Shown here piece after piece: positions 27,056-35,397 of a stretch of DNA of 64,000 nt. The translations under genes and the position numbers were made by a program. Each line of letters starts with the position of its first letter. Within the stretch, counting starts at the first letter, position 1. The notes beneath the pieces were generated by a model. It had not been told where the DNA came from. It did no database searches and was given only the letters and a program-made list of their open reading frames with translations. The stretch is taken from assembly GCA_964638515.1 (NCBI GenBank), contig CAZWZL010000008.1, positions 1-64,000 on the forward strand. Reading direction: 5' to 3'. Source of the DNA: CAYPGJ01 sp964638515. GTDB taxonomy: Bacteria; Planctomycetota; Phycisphaerae; Phycisphaerales; UBA1924.

Positions 27056-27749
27056 CATCACGTTCGCCGACGAACCGCTCACCCTCCTCCACGAGCGCGC
27101 CGTCCTCCACTCCCCCTCCTCCACCCTCTTCCTCTCCGACCTCCACCTCGGCAAGCCCGCCTCCTACCGCGCGCTCGCCGCCCCCGTCCCCGAATCCGTC
27201 ACCGACGCCGACCTCGCTCGCCTCTCCTCACTCCTCGCGCAACACCGCCCCGAGCGCCTCTGTGTGCTGGGAGATCTTTTCCACGACTCCCACTACACCT
27301 CCCCCGAAACCCTCTCACGACTCCTCGCCTGGCGCGCCGCGCACTCCGCGCTTCAAATCTCCCTCATCCTCGGCAACCACGATCGCCGCGCCGGCGCGCC
27401 ACTCCCGGATCTCCGTATCGACACGCTCGAAGCCCCCCACCCCTTCCCGCCCTTCACGCTCCTCCACGACCCCGCCGACGCGCGCCGGGACCATTGCTCC
27501 CTCGCCGGCCACATCCACCCCGCGGCCCGCCTCTCCCCCCTCCCACGGTTCGGCCCCTCCTCACTTCGCGCGCCCTGCTTCTGGCTCTCCGAACACCTGC
27601 TTGTGCTCCCGGCGTTCTCTCGATTCACAGGCAGCGCCCTCGTCAGCCCGCGCGCCCGCGACCGCATCTTCCCCATCCACGACAACGCCATCCTCGAAGT
27701 GGCCACGCTCGACGCGATCCCGCGCCCACGCTCCCGCGCACGATCCTGA
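27039..27749 (+). CDS. pdeM: Ligase-associated DNA-damage-response phosphoesterase PdeM
   Basis: 236 residues from the ATG at 27039, inside the helicase end. Calcineurin-type metallophosphoesterase motifs are all present: FLSDLHLGK, VLGDLFHDSHY, LGNHDRR, and LAGHIHPAARL, giving the two-metal site. The late Trp/Leu-rich segment (APCFWLSEHLLVLPAFSRFTG) is characteristic of this subfamily, which accompanies the Lhr-like ligase-associated helicase. The expected role is DNA-end or flap processing together with the helicase. Overlapping translation supports a functional pair. Confidence 0.88.
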   Translation: MPSAIDITFADEPLTLLHERAVLHSPSSTLFLSDLHLGKPASYRALAAPVPESVTDADLARLSSLLAQHRPERLCVLGDLFHDSHYTSPETLSRLLAWRAAHSALQISLILGNHDRRAGAPLPDLRIDTLEAPHPFPPFTLLHDPADARRDHCSLAGHIHPAARLSPLPRFGPSSLRAPCFWLSEHLLVLPAFSRFTGSALVSPRARDRIFPIHDNAILEVATLDAIPRPRSRARS

Positions 27750-27772
27750 CGCACCGGAGCCGCCCCCGGCCG

Positions 27773-29071
27773 TCAACCCTCAGAGCGCGTGAAGAGCAAC
27801 GCCCCGATCGTAAATCCCGCGCCGCCGATCCCCAGCAGCACTCCGCACGGCAGAAGCATCTGCGCAGGCGTGAAGCCGCGCCACACCGCCCCCTCCATCG
27901 CCAGGATCCCCCACTTCACCGGGCTCACGTGGCTCACCGTCTGCATCCATCCGGGCATGATGAACAGCGGGATCATCCCGCCGCCCAGCATCGCCATCAC
28001 CAGCAACACCGCCCACCCCGCCCCGCCCGCCGCGGCCTCCGTCTTCGCCACCGTCGCCATCAGCATCATGATCCCCACAAAGCACACCCCGACACTCACC
28101 ACCGCCATCACAAACAACCCGGGCGACTCGATCCGCAACCCGAACACCGTCATCGACACCGCCAGCAAGAACACGATCACCAGCGCCACCGTCGCCCCGC
28201 ACGCCACCGCCTTCCCCAAGAGCACGTCCGCCCGTCGAACCGGCGCCGCACGCAAACGCACCAGCGTCCCCTTCGTCCGCTCCGTCACCAGCGACATCGC
28301 AAACCCCGCCGTCGCGCCCAACACGCCCCAGATCGCGGCCTGCGGGAACGTGATCCCGAACGGGTTCTTCGGCCCTCCCCGCTCCTTTCGCGCGCGCGCG
28401 ACCTCCACCTTCTCCACACGGATCGGCTCGAACCCCTGCATCACCCCACCCGCGTCCGTCCCGCTCGCCTCCTGCTCCTCCACGCCCTTGAAGAACGTCT
28501 GCATGCTCGACAGCATCGGCGTCAGAATCGACCGAACACCCGCCGGAATATCCGTGTCGCTCTCCGCAGCCCGCATCGCCTCACCCATCTGCGCCTGCAT
28601 CTGCTTCGGATCCGAAAACGTCCCCTGCATCTTCTCGAACGCGCTCTTCAGCACCATCCCTTCCAGCATCCCCGCCTCGGCCTTTCTCGACGGATCCACC
28701 GCCAGCTCCACCGTCGCCGGCTCCCCCCAGAACATCTTCTCGCTCCGCTCGCCGAACCCCAGCGGCGTCACCACCGCCGCCGTCCGTTTCCCACGCCGCA
28801 CCAGGTCCAACGCCTCGTCCCGCGTCGCAACCTCGCTCACCTCGAGGTCACCCGACGCGCGCAGCGACTCCACAAACGATGTCGAGCCCGCGCTCCGATC
28901 CACGTCCGCCACCACCACCCGGATCTTCGCCGTCTCCCCACCCTGCCCCGAGAAGATCATGCCGAAGAAGATCCCGTACATCAGCGGGAACACGAACACG
29001 AAGAACATCCCGATCTTGTCGCGGAACTGCAGCAACAAATCCTTCCAGGCCAACGCCAGCACCGCTCGCAT
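27773..29071 (-). CDS. ABC-2 type transporter permease
   Basis: 432 residues. One N-terminal membrane helix (about 20-42) is followed by a large extracytoplasmic domain (about 45-250). Five or so further helices lie between about 255 and 425. The family signature is in GTLVRLRAAPVRRADVLLGK, the cytosolic coupling segment. This ABC-2/NatB-like architecture (1+5 helices with a large loop) is found in drug, sodium or lipid-linked exporters. It starts three bases after the ATPase stop codon, so the two form one exporter. Substrate unknown. Confidence 0.88.
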   Translation of the reverse strand: MRAVLALAWKDLLLQFRDKIGMFFVFVFPLMYGIFFGMIFSGQGGETAKIRVVVADVDRSAGSTSFVESLRASGDLEVSEVATRDEALDLVRRGKRTAAVVTPLGFGERSEKMFWGEPATVELAVDPSRKAEAGMLEGMVLKSAFEKMQGTFSDPKQMQAQMGEAMRAAESDTDIPAGVRSILTPMLSSMQTFFKGVEEQEASGTDAGGVMQGFEPIRVEKVEVARARKERGGPKNPFGITFPQAAIWGVLGATAGFAMSLVTERTKGTLVRLRAAPVRRADVLLGKAVACGATVALVIVFLLAVSMTVFGLRIESPGLFVMAVVSVGVCFVGIMMLMATVAKTEAAAGGAGWAVLLVMAMLGGGMIPLFIMPGWMQTVSHVSPVKWGILAMEGAVWRGFTPAQMLLPCGVLLGIGGAGFTIGALLFTRSEG

Positions 29072-29074
29072 GTG

Positions 29075-29923
29075 TCAGTCCCTCAGGCTTCGACCCGTCA
29101 GCTTCAGAAACACGCCCTCGAGGCTCGCGCGCTCCACGCGCACGCCCCGCACATTCCCTCTTGTGAGCGACTCGCGCACCACACCCACCGGATCGTCCGT
29201 CGCCACGCGCTCCTCCCCCTCCTCGCGCTGCACCACCACAATGCTCTCTCCGCCGTGCTGCTCAATCAGCGAGTCCACCGTGCCCAACGCCAAGAGCCGG
29301 CCATGATCAATCACCCCCACCCGATCACACAACCGCTCCGCCTCCTCCATGTAGTGCGTCGTGTACACCACCGACACCCCCTCCCCCTTCACCCGCTCGA
29401 TCGATTCGAAGATCGCGTTCCGGCTCTGAGGATCAACGCCCGCCGTCGGTTCATCCAACAGCACAAGCCTCGGCCCGTGCACCATGGCCGCAACCAGATT
29501 CAGCCGTCGTTTCATCCCGCCGGAAAACGTCTTCACCAACTTCCGCTTCCGATCCTCCAGCCCCGCCAACGCCAGCATCCGGCCCACACCGTCCCGCAGC
29601 GCCGGCCCCCGCATCCCGTACAGCCGACCGAAGAACGAAAGATTCTCCTGCGCGGTCATCTCGTCGTACACCGCCAACCCCTGCGGCGCCACGCCCATCA
29701 GCCGTCTCGCGCCCGTCTCCATGGGCGAACCCACCCCCTCGATCTCCACCCCGCCCTCGTCCGGAGCCATCGACCCCGTCACGATCCCGATCGTGGTCGA
29801 TTTCCCGGCCCCGTTCGGTCCAAGCAGCCCGAACACCTCTCCAGCCCGCACCTCGAGCGAGAGCCCGTCCACAGCCAGCGTTTCCGCCCCGTAACGCTTG
29901 CTCACCCGAGAAACGCGAAGCAT
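29075..29923 (-). CDS. ABC transporter ATP-binding protein
   Basis: 282 residues from the ATG at 29923, which has GGAGG six bases upstream; a start at 29989 would add a non-conserved lead. Walker A GPNGAGKSTT, Q-loop VAPQGLAVY, signature FSGGMKRRL, Walker B LVLLDEPTAG and a switch His (TTHYMEE) are intact. The C-terminal region (about 215-280) resembles the DrrA/NatA accessory part, ending SLEGVFLKLTGRSL. It powers the permease encoded next. It is divergent from the hydrolase/GH3 cluster. Confidence 0.93.
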   Translation of the reverse strand: MLRVSRVSKRYGAETLAVDGLSLEVRAGEVFGLLGPNGAGKSTTIGIVTGSMAPDEGGVEIEGVGSPMETGARRLMGVAPQGLAVYDEMTAQENLSFFGRLYGMRGPALRDGVGRMLALAGLEDRKRKLVKTFSGGMKRRLNLVAAMVHGPRLVLLDEPTAGVDPQSRNAIFESIERVKGEGVSVVYTTHYMEEAERLCDRVGVIDHGRLLALGTVDSLIEQHGGESIVVVQREEGEERVATDDPVGVVRESLTRGNVRGVRVERASLEGVFLKLTGRSLRD

Positions 29924-30160
29924 CCAGCCTCCAATCACTCCGAGCCGCAGCCCAACGACCGACCCCGATCCACCCTGACCCTGTATCATGCCTTGTTGGG
30001 GATCGTTCCCCCGAGGTTACTTCAACGGGTCGCAGGATTCTGATCCACCGCCCTCGGAGCTTCCAAGCTGAGCGTCGCAACGCCCATCCCCACGACTCTG
30101 GTCTATCCGGAAGACCTTCGCCCGGACGAGTCGGACCCCAAAGTCCGTACTCCCGTCCGT

Positions 30161-30916
30161 GTGGACGAGATCGGGCGGGGTGAACCCGTCGTCTTCCTCC
30201 ACGGCCTGCTGGGCGTCAACGAACACTGGTACCCCGTCGCACGATCACTCGCCCCACGAGCGCGCTGTCTCATGCTCGGTATGCCACTGCTCGAACTCAA
30301 GGGCCAGGCCTGCTCCGTCGACGGCGTCACCAAGCTGACCATCGCCGTCCTCGAAGCCGTCGTCGCAGGTCCGGCCGTCCTTCTGGGCAACTCGCTCGGC
30401 GGGCACGTGGCGCAACGAATCGCCATGGAGCGGCCCGACCTCTGCAAAGCGCTCGTCCTGGCCGGGTCCTCAGGTCTCTTCGAACGAACCCTCGAACGCG
30501 GCGTCGAGCACCGTCCCTCCCACGACTGGGTTTCGCGCAAGATCAAGGGTCTCTTCTGCGACGAAGACCGCGTGCCGCCCGACCTCATCGATCGCGCCTA
30601 CGAAGAACTCTCCCAACGACACGCCGCCCGCGCCGTGGTGCGACTGGGCCGATCCGCCAAGTCCGACCACATGGGCGACCGCATCCACACCATCCAGCAT
30701 CCCACCCTTCTGCTGTGGGGGCTGCAGGACACCGTGACGCCCCCCGAAGTTGCCGAAGAATTCCACGAACTCATCCCCAACTCACAGCTCGCCTGGATCG
30801 AGCGCTGCGGCCACGCCCCAATGCTCGAACGGCCCGACGAATTCGCGCAGGCCATCCACACCTTCCTTGATCAACTCCAGAGCGGCGAGTTCCCCTCCCG
30901 CCCCCCGCGCACCTGA
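30161..30916 (+). CDS. Alpha/beta-fold hydrolase
   Basis: 251 residues from the GTG at 30161. The fold is clear: oxyanion motif VFLHGLLG, nucleophile elbow GNSLGG (Ser78), catalytic Asp in GLQDTVTP, and His in RCGHAPMLERP. The same frame is open upstream to about 30044 and reads as plausible protein (LVYPEDLRPDESDPKVR), with GGAG eight bases before a CTG at 30068, so the true N-terminus may be longer and start at a rare codon. It probably hydrolyses an ester or thioester; substrate unknown. It is the first gene of a tightly spaced run and ends three bases before the GH3 gene. Confidence 0.82.
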   Translation: MDEIGRGEPVVFLHGLLGVNEHWYPVARSLAPRARCLMLGMPLLELKGQACSVDGVTKLTIAVLEAVVAGPAVLLGNSLGGHVAQRIAMERPDLCKALVLAGSSGLFERTLERGVEHRPSHDWVSRKIKGLFCDEDRVPPDLIDRAYEELSQRHAARAVVRLGRSAKSDHMGDRIHTIQHPTLLLWGLQDTVTPPEVAEEFHELIPNSQLAWIERCGHAPMLERPDEFAQAIHTFLDQLQSGEFPSRPPRT

Positions 30917-30919
30917 CCC

Positions 30920-32560
30920 ATGCTCCCCTCCTCACTCCGCTCCCTCGTCGGAGTTGGTCTCCGAGCCGCGCTCCATCGACGCGCGCAGCTCCTCGCCGAT
31001 CATGCCCACTGGGCCGCGAACTCCGGGAGCATCCAAGCCACGCAACTCAGACGGCTGCTCCGAACCGCCTCGAACACCGAGTTCGGCCGAGCGCACGACT
31101 TCGCGCACATCGCCTGCATCCCCGACCCGCGCGAATTCGTTCTCGCATATCGCCGGGCGGTTCCCGTGGCCGAGCACCAGGCCTTCCGTCCGCGCCTCGC
31201 GCGAATGCGCGACCAGGCCGAGCCCGGCGTGACATGGCCCGGGGTCATCCAGGATTGGGCGCAGACCTCCGGCACCACGGCCGGGGACAAGTTCATCCCC
31301 GTCTCCCGCGAGATGCTGCGCCACAACTTCCGCTCCTCGCTCGACATCTTCGCCCACGCCATCAACGCCGGAGTCCCGCTCCCACACCTCTACGCCGGCC
31401 GCTTTCTCTTCATGGGCGGCTCCACCGACCTCACCACCAACGACCACGGCGTTCGGACCGGCGATCTCTCCGGCATCGTCACCCCCCTCATCCGCTGGCC
31501 CCTGTCCGAGATCTACCTGCCCGGACGCGACATGGCCCTCATGTCCGACTGGACGGCCAAGATCGACGCCATGGCCCGCCTCTGCCTCAACGAAGACCTG
31601 CGAGGCCTCTCGGGCATGGCCTCGTGGGCGCTCGTCTTCTTCAACCGCGCCCTCGAACTCGCGCGCGAGCAGGGTCGCGATGCCGCCTGCCTCCGAGACC
31701 TGTGGCCCAACTTTTCCTTCTTCATCCACGGCGGCGTGAAATACGCCCCCTTCGATCCAAGGGTCCGACAGGCCTTCTCCGGGAGCTCCTCCGGCCCGCG
31801 CTCCGACATCCCGCACCGCGTCGAGGTCTACCCCGCCTCCGAAGGCTTTATCGCCATCCAGGACATTGCGGGCGACCCCGCCCTCCGCCTGAACATCGAC
31901 CACGACGTCTTCTTCGAGTTCGTCCCCTTGGACGCCTATCACGAGGGCGACCCGGAGGCCTTCACCTGCGACACGGTGACGCCCGGCGTTCGTTACGTCG
32001 TCGTGCTTTCCACCTGCGCCGGGCTCTGGCGCTACACCCTCGGCGATGTGGTCGAGTTCGATCAGGCCCCCCCCCTCGGCCCGGCTCGCCTGCGCATCGT
32101 CGGCCGACACCGGCACTTCATCAACGCCTTCGGCGAGAACCTCATCGTCGAGAACATCGAGCAGGCCGTGGCCCATGCCGCGCTCGCCACCGGCGTCGCC
32201 ATCGGCGAATTCTCCGCGGCTCCGGTGTATCCCGACGCCGCGGCCGGAATCCGCGCCGGGCTCGAACTCGCCGTCGAATTCGAGCAAACCTGTCCGCCCG
32301 GCCGGGCACTCGACGCGTTCCGACACGCGTTCGACGCTTCACTGAAGCAACAATGCGTCGATTACGGCATTAAGCGCAAGGACGATCTGGGCATGGCGCC
32401 GCCCACGATCACCGCGCTGCCGATGGGTTCGTTCCATAACTGGATGGCGTCGCGCGGCAAGCTGGGCGGGCAGCACAAGTGCCCCCGCTGCGCCAATCAC
32501 CGGGACATCATCGCCCCCGTCATCTCGCTCGCTCGCACTTCACCCCTCGCATCACGCTGA
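30920..32560 (+). CDS. GH3-family acyl-adenylating enzyme
   Basis: 546 residues matching the GH3 (auxin-responsive promoter) family throughout. The ATP-binding P-loop-like motif is AQTSGTTAGDKFIPV. Further matches are YVVVLSTCAGLWRYTLGDVVEF and RIVGRHRHFINAFGENLIVENIEQAV, the last being the hinge of ANL enzymes. Plant GH3 proteins adenylate a carboxylate and join it to an amino acid. Bacterial members are uncharacterised, but similar acid-amide chemistry is likely. Adjacent genes (hydrolase upstream, redox membrane proteins downstream) suggest a small biosynthetic unit. A 9-C tract lies in the coding sequence at 32067-32075. Confidence 0.88.
   Translation: MLPSSLRSLVGVGLRAALHRRAQLLADHAHWAANSGSIQATQLRRLLRTASNTEFGRAHDFAHIACIPDPREFVLAYRRAVPVAEHQAFRPRLARMRDQAEPGVTWPGVIQDWAQTSGTTAGDKFIPVSREMLRHNFRSSLDIFAHAINAGVPLPHLYAGRFLFMGGSTDLTTNDHGVRTGDLSGIVTPLIRWPLSEIYLPGRDMALMSDWTAKIDAMARLCLNEDLRGLSGMASWALVFFNRALELAREQGRDAACLRDLWPNFSFFIHGGVKYAPFDPRVRQAFSGSSSGPRSDIPHRVEVYPASEGFIAIQDIAGDPALRLNIDHDVFFEFVPLDAYHEGDPEAFTCDTVTPGVRYVVVLSTCAGLWRYTLGDVVEFDQAPPLGPARLRIVGRHRHFINAFGENLIVENIEQAVAHAALATGVAIGEFSAAPVYPDAAAGIRAGLELAVEFEQTCPPGRALDAFRHAFDASLKQQCVDYGIKRKDDLGMAPPTITALPMGSFHNWMASRGKLGGQHKCPRCANHRDIIAPVISLARTSPLASR
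32067..32075 (+). repeat. 9-C mononucleotide tract in the GH3 gene
   Basis: Nine consecutive C residues encode part of an Ala-Pro-Pro-Leu segment. Slippage of one base would shift the frame of the last third of the enzyme. Shorter than the 12-base tract in the sigma gene, so less likely to vary. Confidence 0.6.
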
Positions 32561-32585
32561 CGCCCGCTCGGCCCGACGTCGCGCC

Positions 32586-32924
32586 ATGAATGCCGCGCTC
32601 CTCATCCTCTGGATCGCCGCCACCTACCTCTCGCTCGGGGTTCTCTTTGCCGGCGTTTTCGTCGCCTACTTCCTCCATCGTGTGGACCACGCGGCGCGGG
32701 GCGCGCCCCTGACGTTCCGCCTGCTCATCCTCCCCGGCGTCATCGCGCTCTGGCCGCTGCTGCTCGTGCGCTGCGTTCGCCCCATCACCGACGGCGCCGA
32801 GCCGTTTCGGAAGATGCACCTGATCGCGTGGCTCGCGCTCGCGATGCTCGTCCCAGCGCTTGTCGCGGCGGCGCTCTTCGCCCGCTCCCCAGCGCCGGCC
32901 GCGCCGGTGAGTGCGACGCCATGA
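32586..32924 (+). CDS. Small integral membrane protein, unknown function
   Basis: 112 residues with three hydrophobic segments: about 5-30 (with FVAYFLHRVDH at its end), 44-63 and 80-98, then a short Pro/Ala tail. The His-containing end of the first helix could contact heme, but this is speculation. Its stop codon overlaps the next gene's start (ATGA). It sits between GH3 and the reductase/Rieske fusion and probably forms a membrane complex with the latter. Confidence 0.72.
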   Translation: MNAALLILWIAATYLSLGVLFAGVFVAYFLHRVDHAARGAPLTFRLLILPGVIALWPLLLVRCVRPITDGAEPFRKMHLIAWLALAMLVPALVAAALFARSPAPAAPVSATP

Positions 32925-33964
32925 GCGTTTCCTACACCACCGTCGGCTGGAACCGCGCCAAGAAGCGCTACGACGGCGTGATGCTCGCGTGTGTCGTCAC
33001 GTTCCTCGCGCTGTTCATCGCCCTCGGCTCACTGCTCGTTCCAAACCTCTCCTTCGAGATACTCCTCATCCGCGCGCTCGCCGTCTGCGCCTTCCTCATG
33101 CTCCACGTTGTTCTCGCCATCGGCCCCCTCGCGCGACTCTCGCCGTGGTTCATGCCCGCGCTCTACAACCGGCGCCACCTCGGCGTCGCTACGTTCATCA
33201 TCAGCCTCTTCCACGCCGCGCTCGCCACCGGCTGGTACCACGCCGGCGGCGACGTGAATCCGATTCTCTCCCTCCTTACCGCCAACACGCGCGTCGATTC
33301 GCTCCGCGATTTCCCGTTCGAGTGGCCCGGCCTCGGCGCGCTCCTCGTCCTCTTCCTGATGGCCGCGACATCACACGACTTCTGGCTCGCCAACCTCAGC
33401 CCGCGCGTGTGGAAGACGCTCCACATGACGGTCTATCTGGCGTACTTCTTCCTCGTCGTGCACGTCTCGCTCGGCGCACTCCAGACCGAACGCTCGCCCC
33501 TCTACCCAACACTACTCGTCCTCGGCGCATTCACGCTCGTCGTCCTTCACCTCGTCGCGGCACGCAAGCAACGACATATCGACCGCGAACTCGATGCGAA
33601 CACCACCGACGGCTTCGTCGACGTCGGTGCGATCGACGACATCCAACTAAACCGCGCGGTCTCCATCTGCGTGCGCGGAAAACGCATCGCCGTGTTCAGA
33701 CACGGCGAGCAAGGCGCGAACATCTCCGCGGTCGCCAACCGCTGCGCTCACCAGCACGGACCCCTCGCGGAAGGAAAGATCATCGACGGGTGCATCACGT
33801 GCCCCTGGCACGGCTACCAGTACGTCCCCGACACCGGCCGCTCCCCACCGCCCTTCACGGAGTACATCGACACGTACGCCGTGCGGATCGTCGGGGGGAG
33901 AGTGTTCGTGAATCCGAACCAGTGTGCTTCACCGGCCGCCCCGAATACGATCGCCACACGATGA
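32921..33964 (+). CDS. Ferric-reductase-like membrane domain fused to a Rieske [2Fe-2S] domain
   Basis: 347 residues. The N-terminal 230 residues hold about six membrane helices with His residues spaced as in heme-binding ferric reductase/MsrQ-like domains (FLMLHVVLAIG, NRRHLGVATFIISLFHAAL, TLHMTVYLAYFFLVVHVSLG). The C-terminal part carries a Rieske cluster site: Cys275-x-His277 and Cys294-x-x-His297, within NRCAHQHGPLAEG and CPWHGYQY. This predicts electron transfer between heme in the membrane and a [2Fe-2S] centre on the C-terminal side. The partner and the reaction are unknown. It overlaps both neighbours by four bases, implying a coupled operon. Confidence 0.85.
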   Translation: MSVSYTTVGWNRAKKRYDGVMLACVVTFLALFIALGSLLVPNLSFEILLIRALAVCAFLMLHVVLAIGPLARLSPWFMPALYNRRHLGVATFIISLFHAALATGWYHAGGDVNPILSLLTANTRVDSLRDFPFEWPGLGALLVLFLMAATSHDFWLANLSPRVWKTLHMTVYLAYFFLVVHVSLGALQTERSPLYPTLLVLGAFTLVVLHLVAARKQRHIDRELDANTTDGFVDVGAIDDIQLNRAVSICVRGKRIAVFRHGEQGANISAVANRCAHQHGPLAEGKIIDGCITCPWHGYQYVPDTGRSPPPFTEYIDTYAVRIVGGRVFVNPNQCASPAAPNTIATR

Positions 33965-34761
33965 CCGGCACAGGATCCGAGCTGCGCGACGACTTCTTCG
34001 TGGGCTATTCCGCCACTCTTCGCCGTGACAGCCCATATACGCGGGTGATGCGCCGATTCGTGGAGATGCTCGCGCTCGCCGCCGTCCTCCTCGGGCTCAT
34101 GATCCCCTTGTTTCAGGGGAGTCCGGGCGATGGGACATATGACGTCGAGACGACCACCATGACCGGAGTGGTGCGCGCTTGGCCGGCGCCGCTGCTCGAG
34201 GTCGAACGCGAAGGGAAGACGAGCTGGGTGCTGCTGGTAAACGAGTTCAAGCGAGGCGCCGCCGACCGCGTCGAGCCCCTGCGCGACCGTCGCGTGACCG
34301 CCACGGGCTATCGAATCGCGCGCGGCGGGGTCGAGATGCTGGAACTGCTTGACGGCGAAAAGGGCCTGGAAGAGGGCGAAGGCTCTGTAGTGGAACAAAG
34401 CGCCCCAGCGCGACTGGTGGAAGGTGAAGCGGAGCTGCTCGGAGAGGTGATGGACTCGAAGTGCTATCTCGGGGCGATGCGCCCGGGGAATGGAAAGACG
34501 CATCTTGCCTGTGCCGCGCGGTGTATCGAGGGGGGCATTCCGGCATTGCTCGTTGCTGACAGAATCCGAACAGATGGGCGAGCGTGGGATGGGCCGAGGC
34601 ATTACCTTCTTATCCGCGCGGACGGCCGACCGGTTGGCGCGAGCGCGGCACGGATGGCTGGCGCGCCCACGAGGGTGCGTGGCGAGGCGTACGGCCTGTC
34701 CGGATCGGCGATAGGAGTTTTCCGAATCACTGGTTCGGAGGACGGTTGGGCGAGTCGGTAG
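33961..34761 (+). CDS. Membrane-anchored protein with a Cys/His motif, unknown function
   Basis: 266 residues. One membrane segment (about 36-52) is followed by a presumably extracytoplasmic region. The first part (about 60-130) looks like a beta-barrel OB-type fold (VTATGYRIARGGVEMLELLDG). The second starts GEVMDSKCYLG and contains Cys168, His181, Cys184 and Cys188 (SKCYLG ... THLACAARCIEGG), a likely metal or heme site. I recognise this segment only as a recurring element beside Rieske-type genes. It overlaps the Rieske fusion by four bases, so it may be its redox partner. Confidence 0.7.
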   Translation: MTGTGSELRDDFFVGYSATLRRDSPYTRVMRRFVEMLALAAVLLGLMIPLFQGSPGDGTYDVETTTMTGVVRAWPAPLLEVEREGKTSWVLLVNEFKRGAADRVEPLRDRRVTATGYRIARGGVEMLELLDGEKGLEEGEGSVVEQSAPARLVEGEAELLGEVMDSKCYLGAMRPGNGKTHLACAARCIEGGIPALLVADRIRTDGRAWDGPRHYLLIRADGRPVGASAARMAGAPTRVRGEAYGLSGSAIGVFRITGSEDGWASR

Positions 34762-34800
34762 GCGCGTGGGGAGCGAAGTCGAGGAGCGCAAACAAGATCC

Positions 34801-35367
34801 ATGAACGGAACAACAGCAGGAGAGCGGAGCGCGGTGGAGGTGAGCGGCGATTGCGCTTCGACAGCCAAAGCGGCCTGCACGATCCTGGCGCAGTGCTCGG
34901 CCTTTCTGAGGGCCGTGCCGGACGGGGCGTACGCGAAGCCGTCCTCACGGACGTTCGGGTCCACGATCGGCCAGCACGTACGGCACTCCCTGGATCATTT
35001 CGAAGCGGTGTGTTCCGGGCTCGATGGGAGAGCCATCGTGTACGACCACCGGGAGCGCGGCACGTCGATCGAGACGAGTCGGCAGGCGGCGCTCGACATG
35101 ATTGCCCGGGTGTCCGATCGGCTCGCGGGGGTGAGCGCCGGCATGGCGTCCAGGCCGGTTCGGGTCGAAGTGATGCTGAGCGCTTCGGGGGACGAGGCGA
35201 CGCTCGCTTCGACGCTCGGGCGGGAGCTGGCGTTCGCGGCGCACCACGCGATCCACCATCATGCGATGATGGCGTCGCTGGGTGAAGAGATGGGCGTGGC
35301 GTTGACACCGGGTTTCGGGCAGGCGCCTTCGACGCTCGCGCACGAGTCGTGCGGCGGGAAGTGCTGA
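34801..35367 (+). CDS. DinB-like four-helix protein
   Basis: 188 residues with the DinB/YfiT layout: helix 2 with GQHVRHSLDHFE and the last helix with AHHAIHHHAMM supply the His residues expected to bind a metal (Ni/Zn). The tail adds a Cys pair (SCGGKC). DinB-like proteins include thiol transferases using bacillithiol or mycothiol, but many have no known activity. It is followed by an NRDE/TANGO2 gene 30 bases later. The two may form a unit. Confidence 0.75.
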   Translation: MNGTTAGERSAVEVSGDCASTAKAACTILAQCSAFLRAVPDGAYAKPSSRTFGSTIGQHVRHSLDHFEAVCSGLDGRAIVYDHRERGTSIETSRQAALDMIARVSDRLAGVSAGMASRPVRVEVMLSASGDEATLASTLGRELAFAAHHAIHHHAMMASLGEEMGVALTPGFGQAPSTLAHESCGGKC

Positions 35368-35397
35368 TTCGGGCTCACGGGAGAGCGACGTTCGCGC

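Noticed and set aside
29998..30011. Short inverted repeat ggggatcgttcccc
   Set aside because: Only a 5-bp stem with no tail; too weak to call a terminator or operator.
27494..30043. Plus-strand frame of about 850 codons opposite the ABC transporter genes
   Set aside because: Low-complexity basic sequence without any motif; the ABC ATPase and permease are intact on the other strand.
30932..32326. Gly/Glu/Val-rich minus-strand frame opposite GH3
   Set aside because: Typical reversed-complement composition of a GC-rich gene; the GH3 motifs are on the plus strand.
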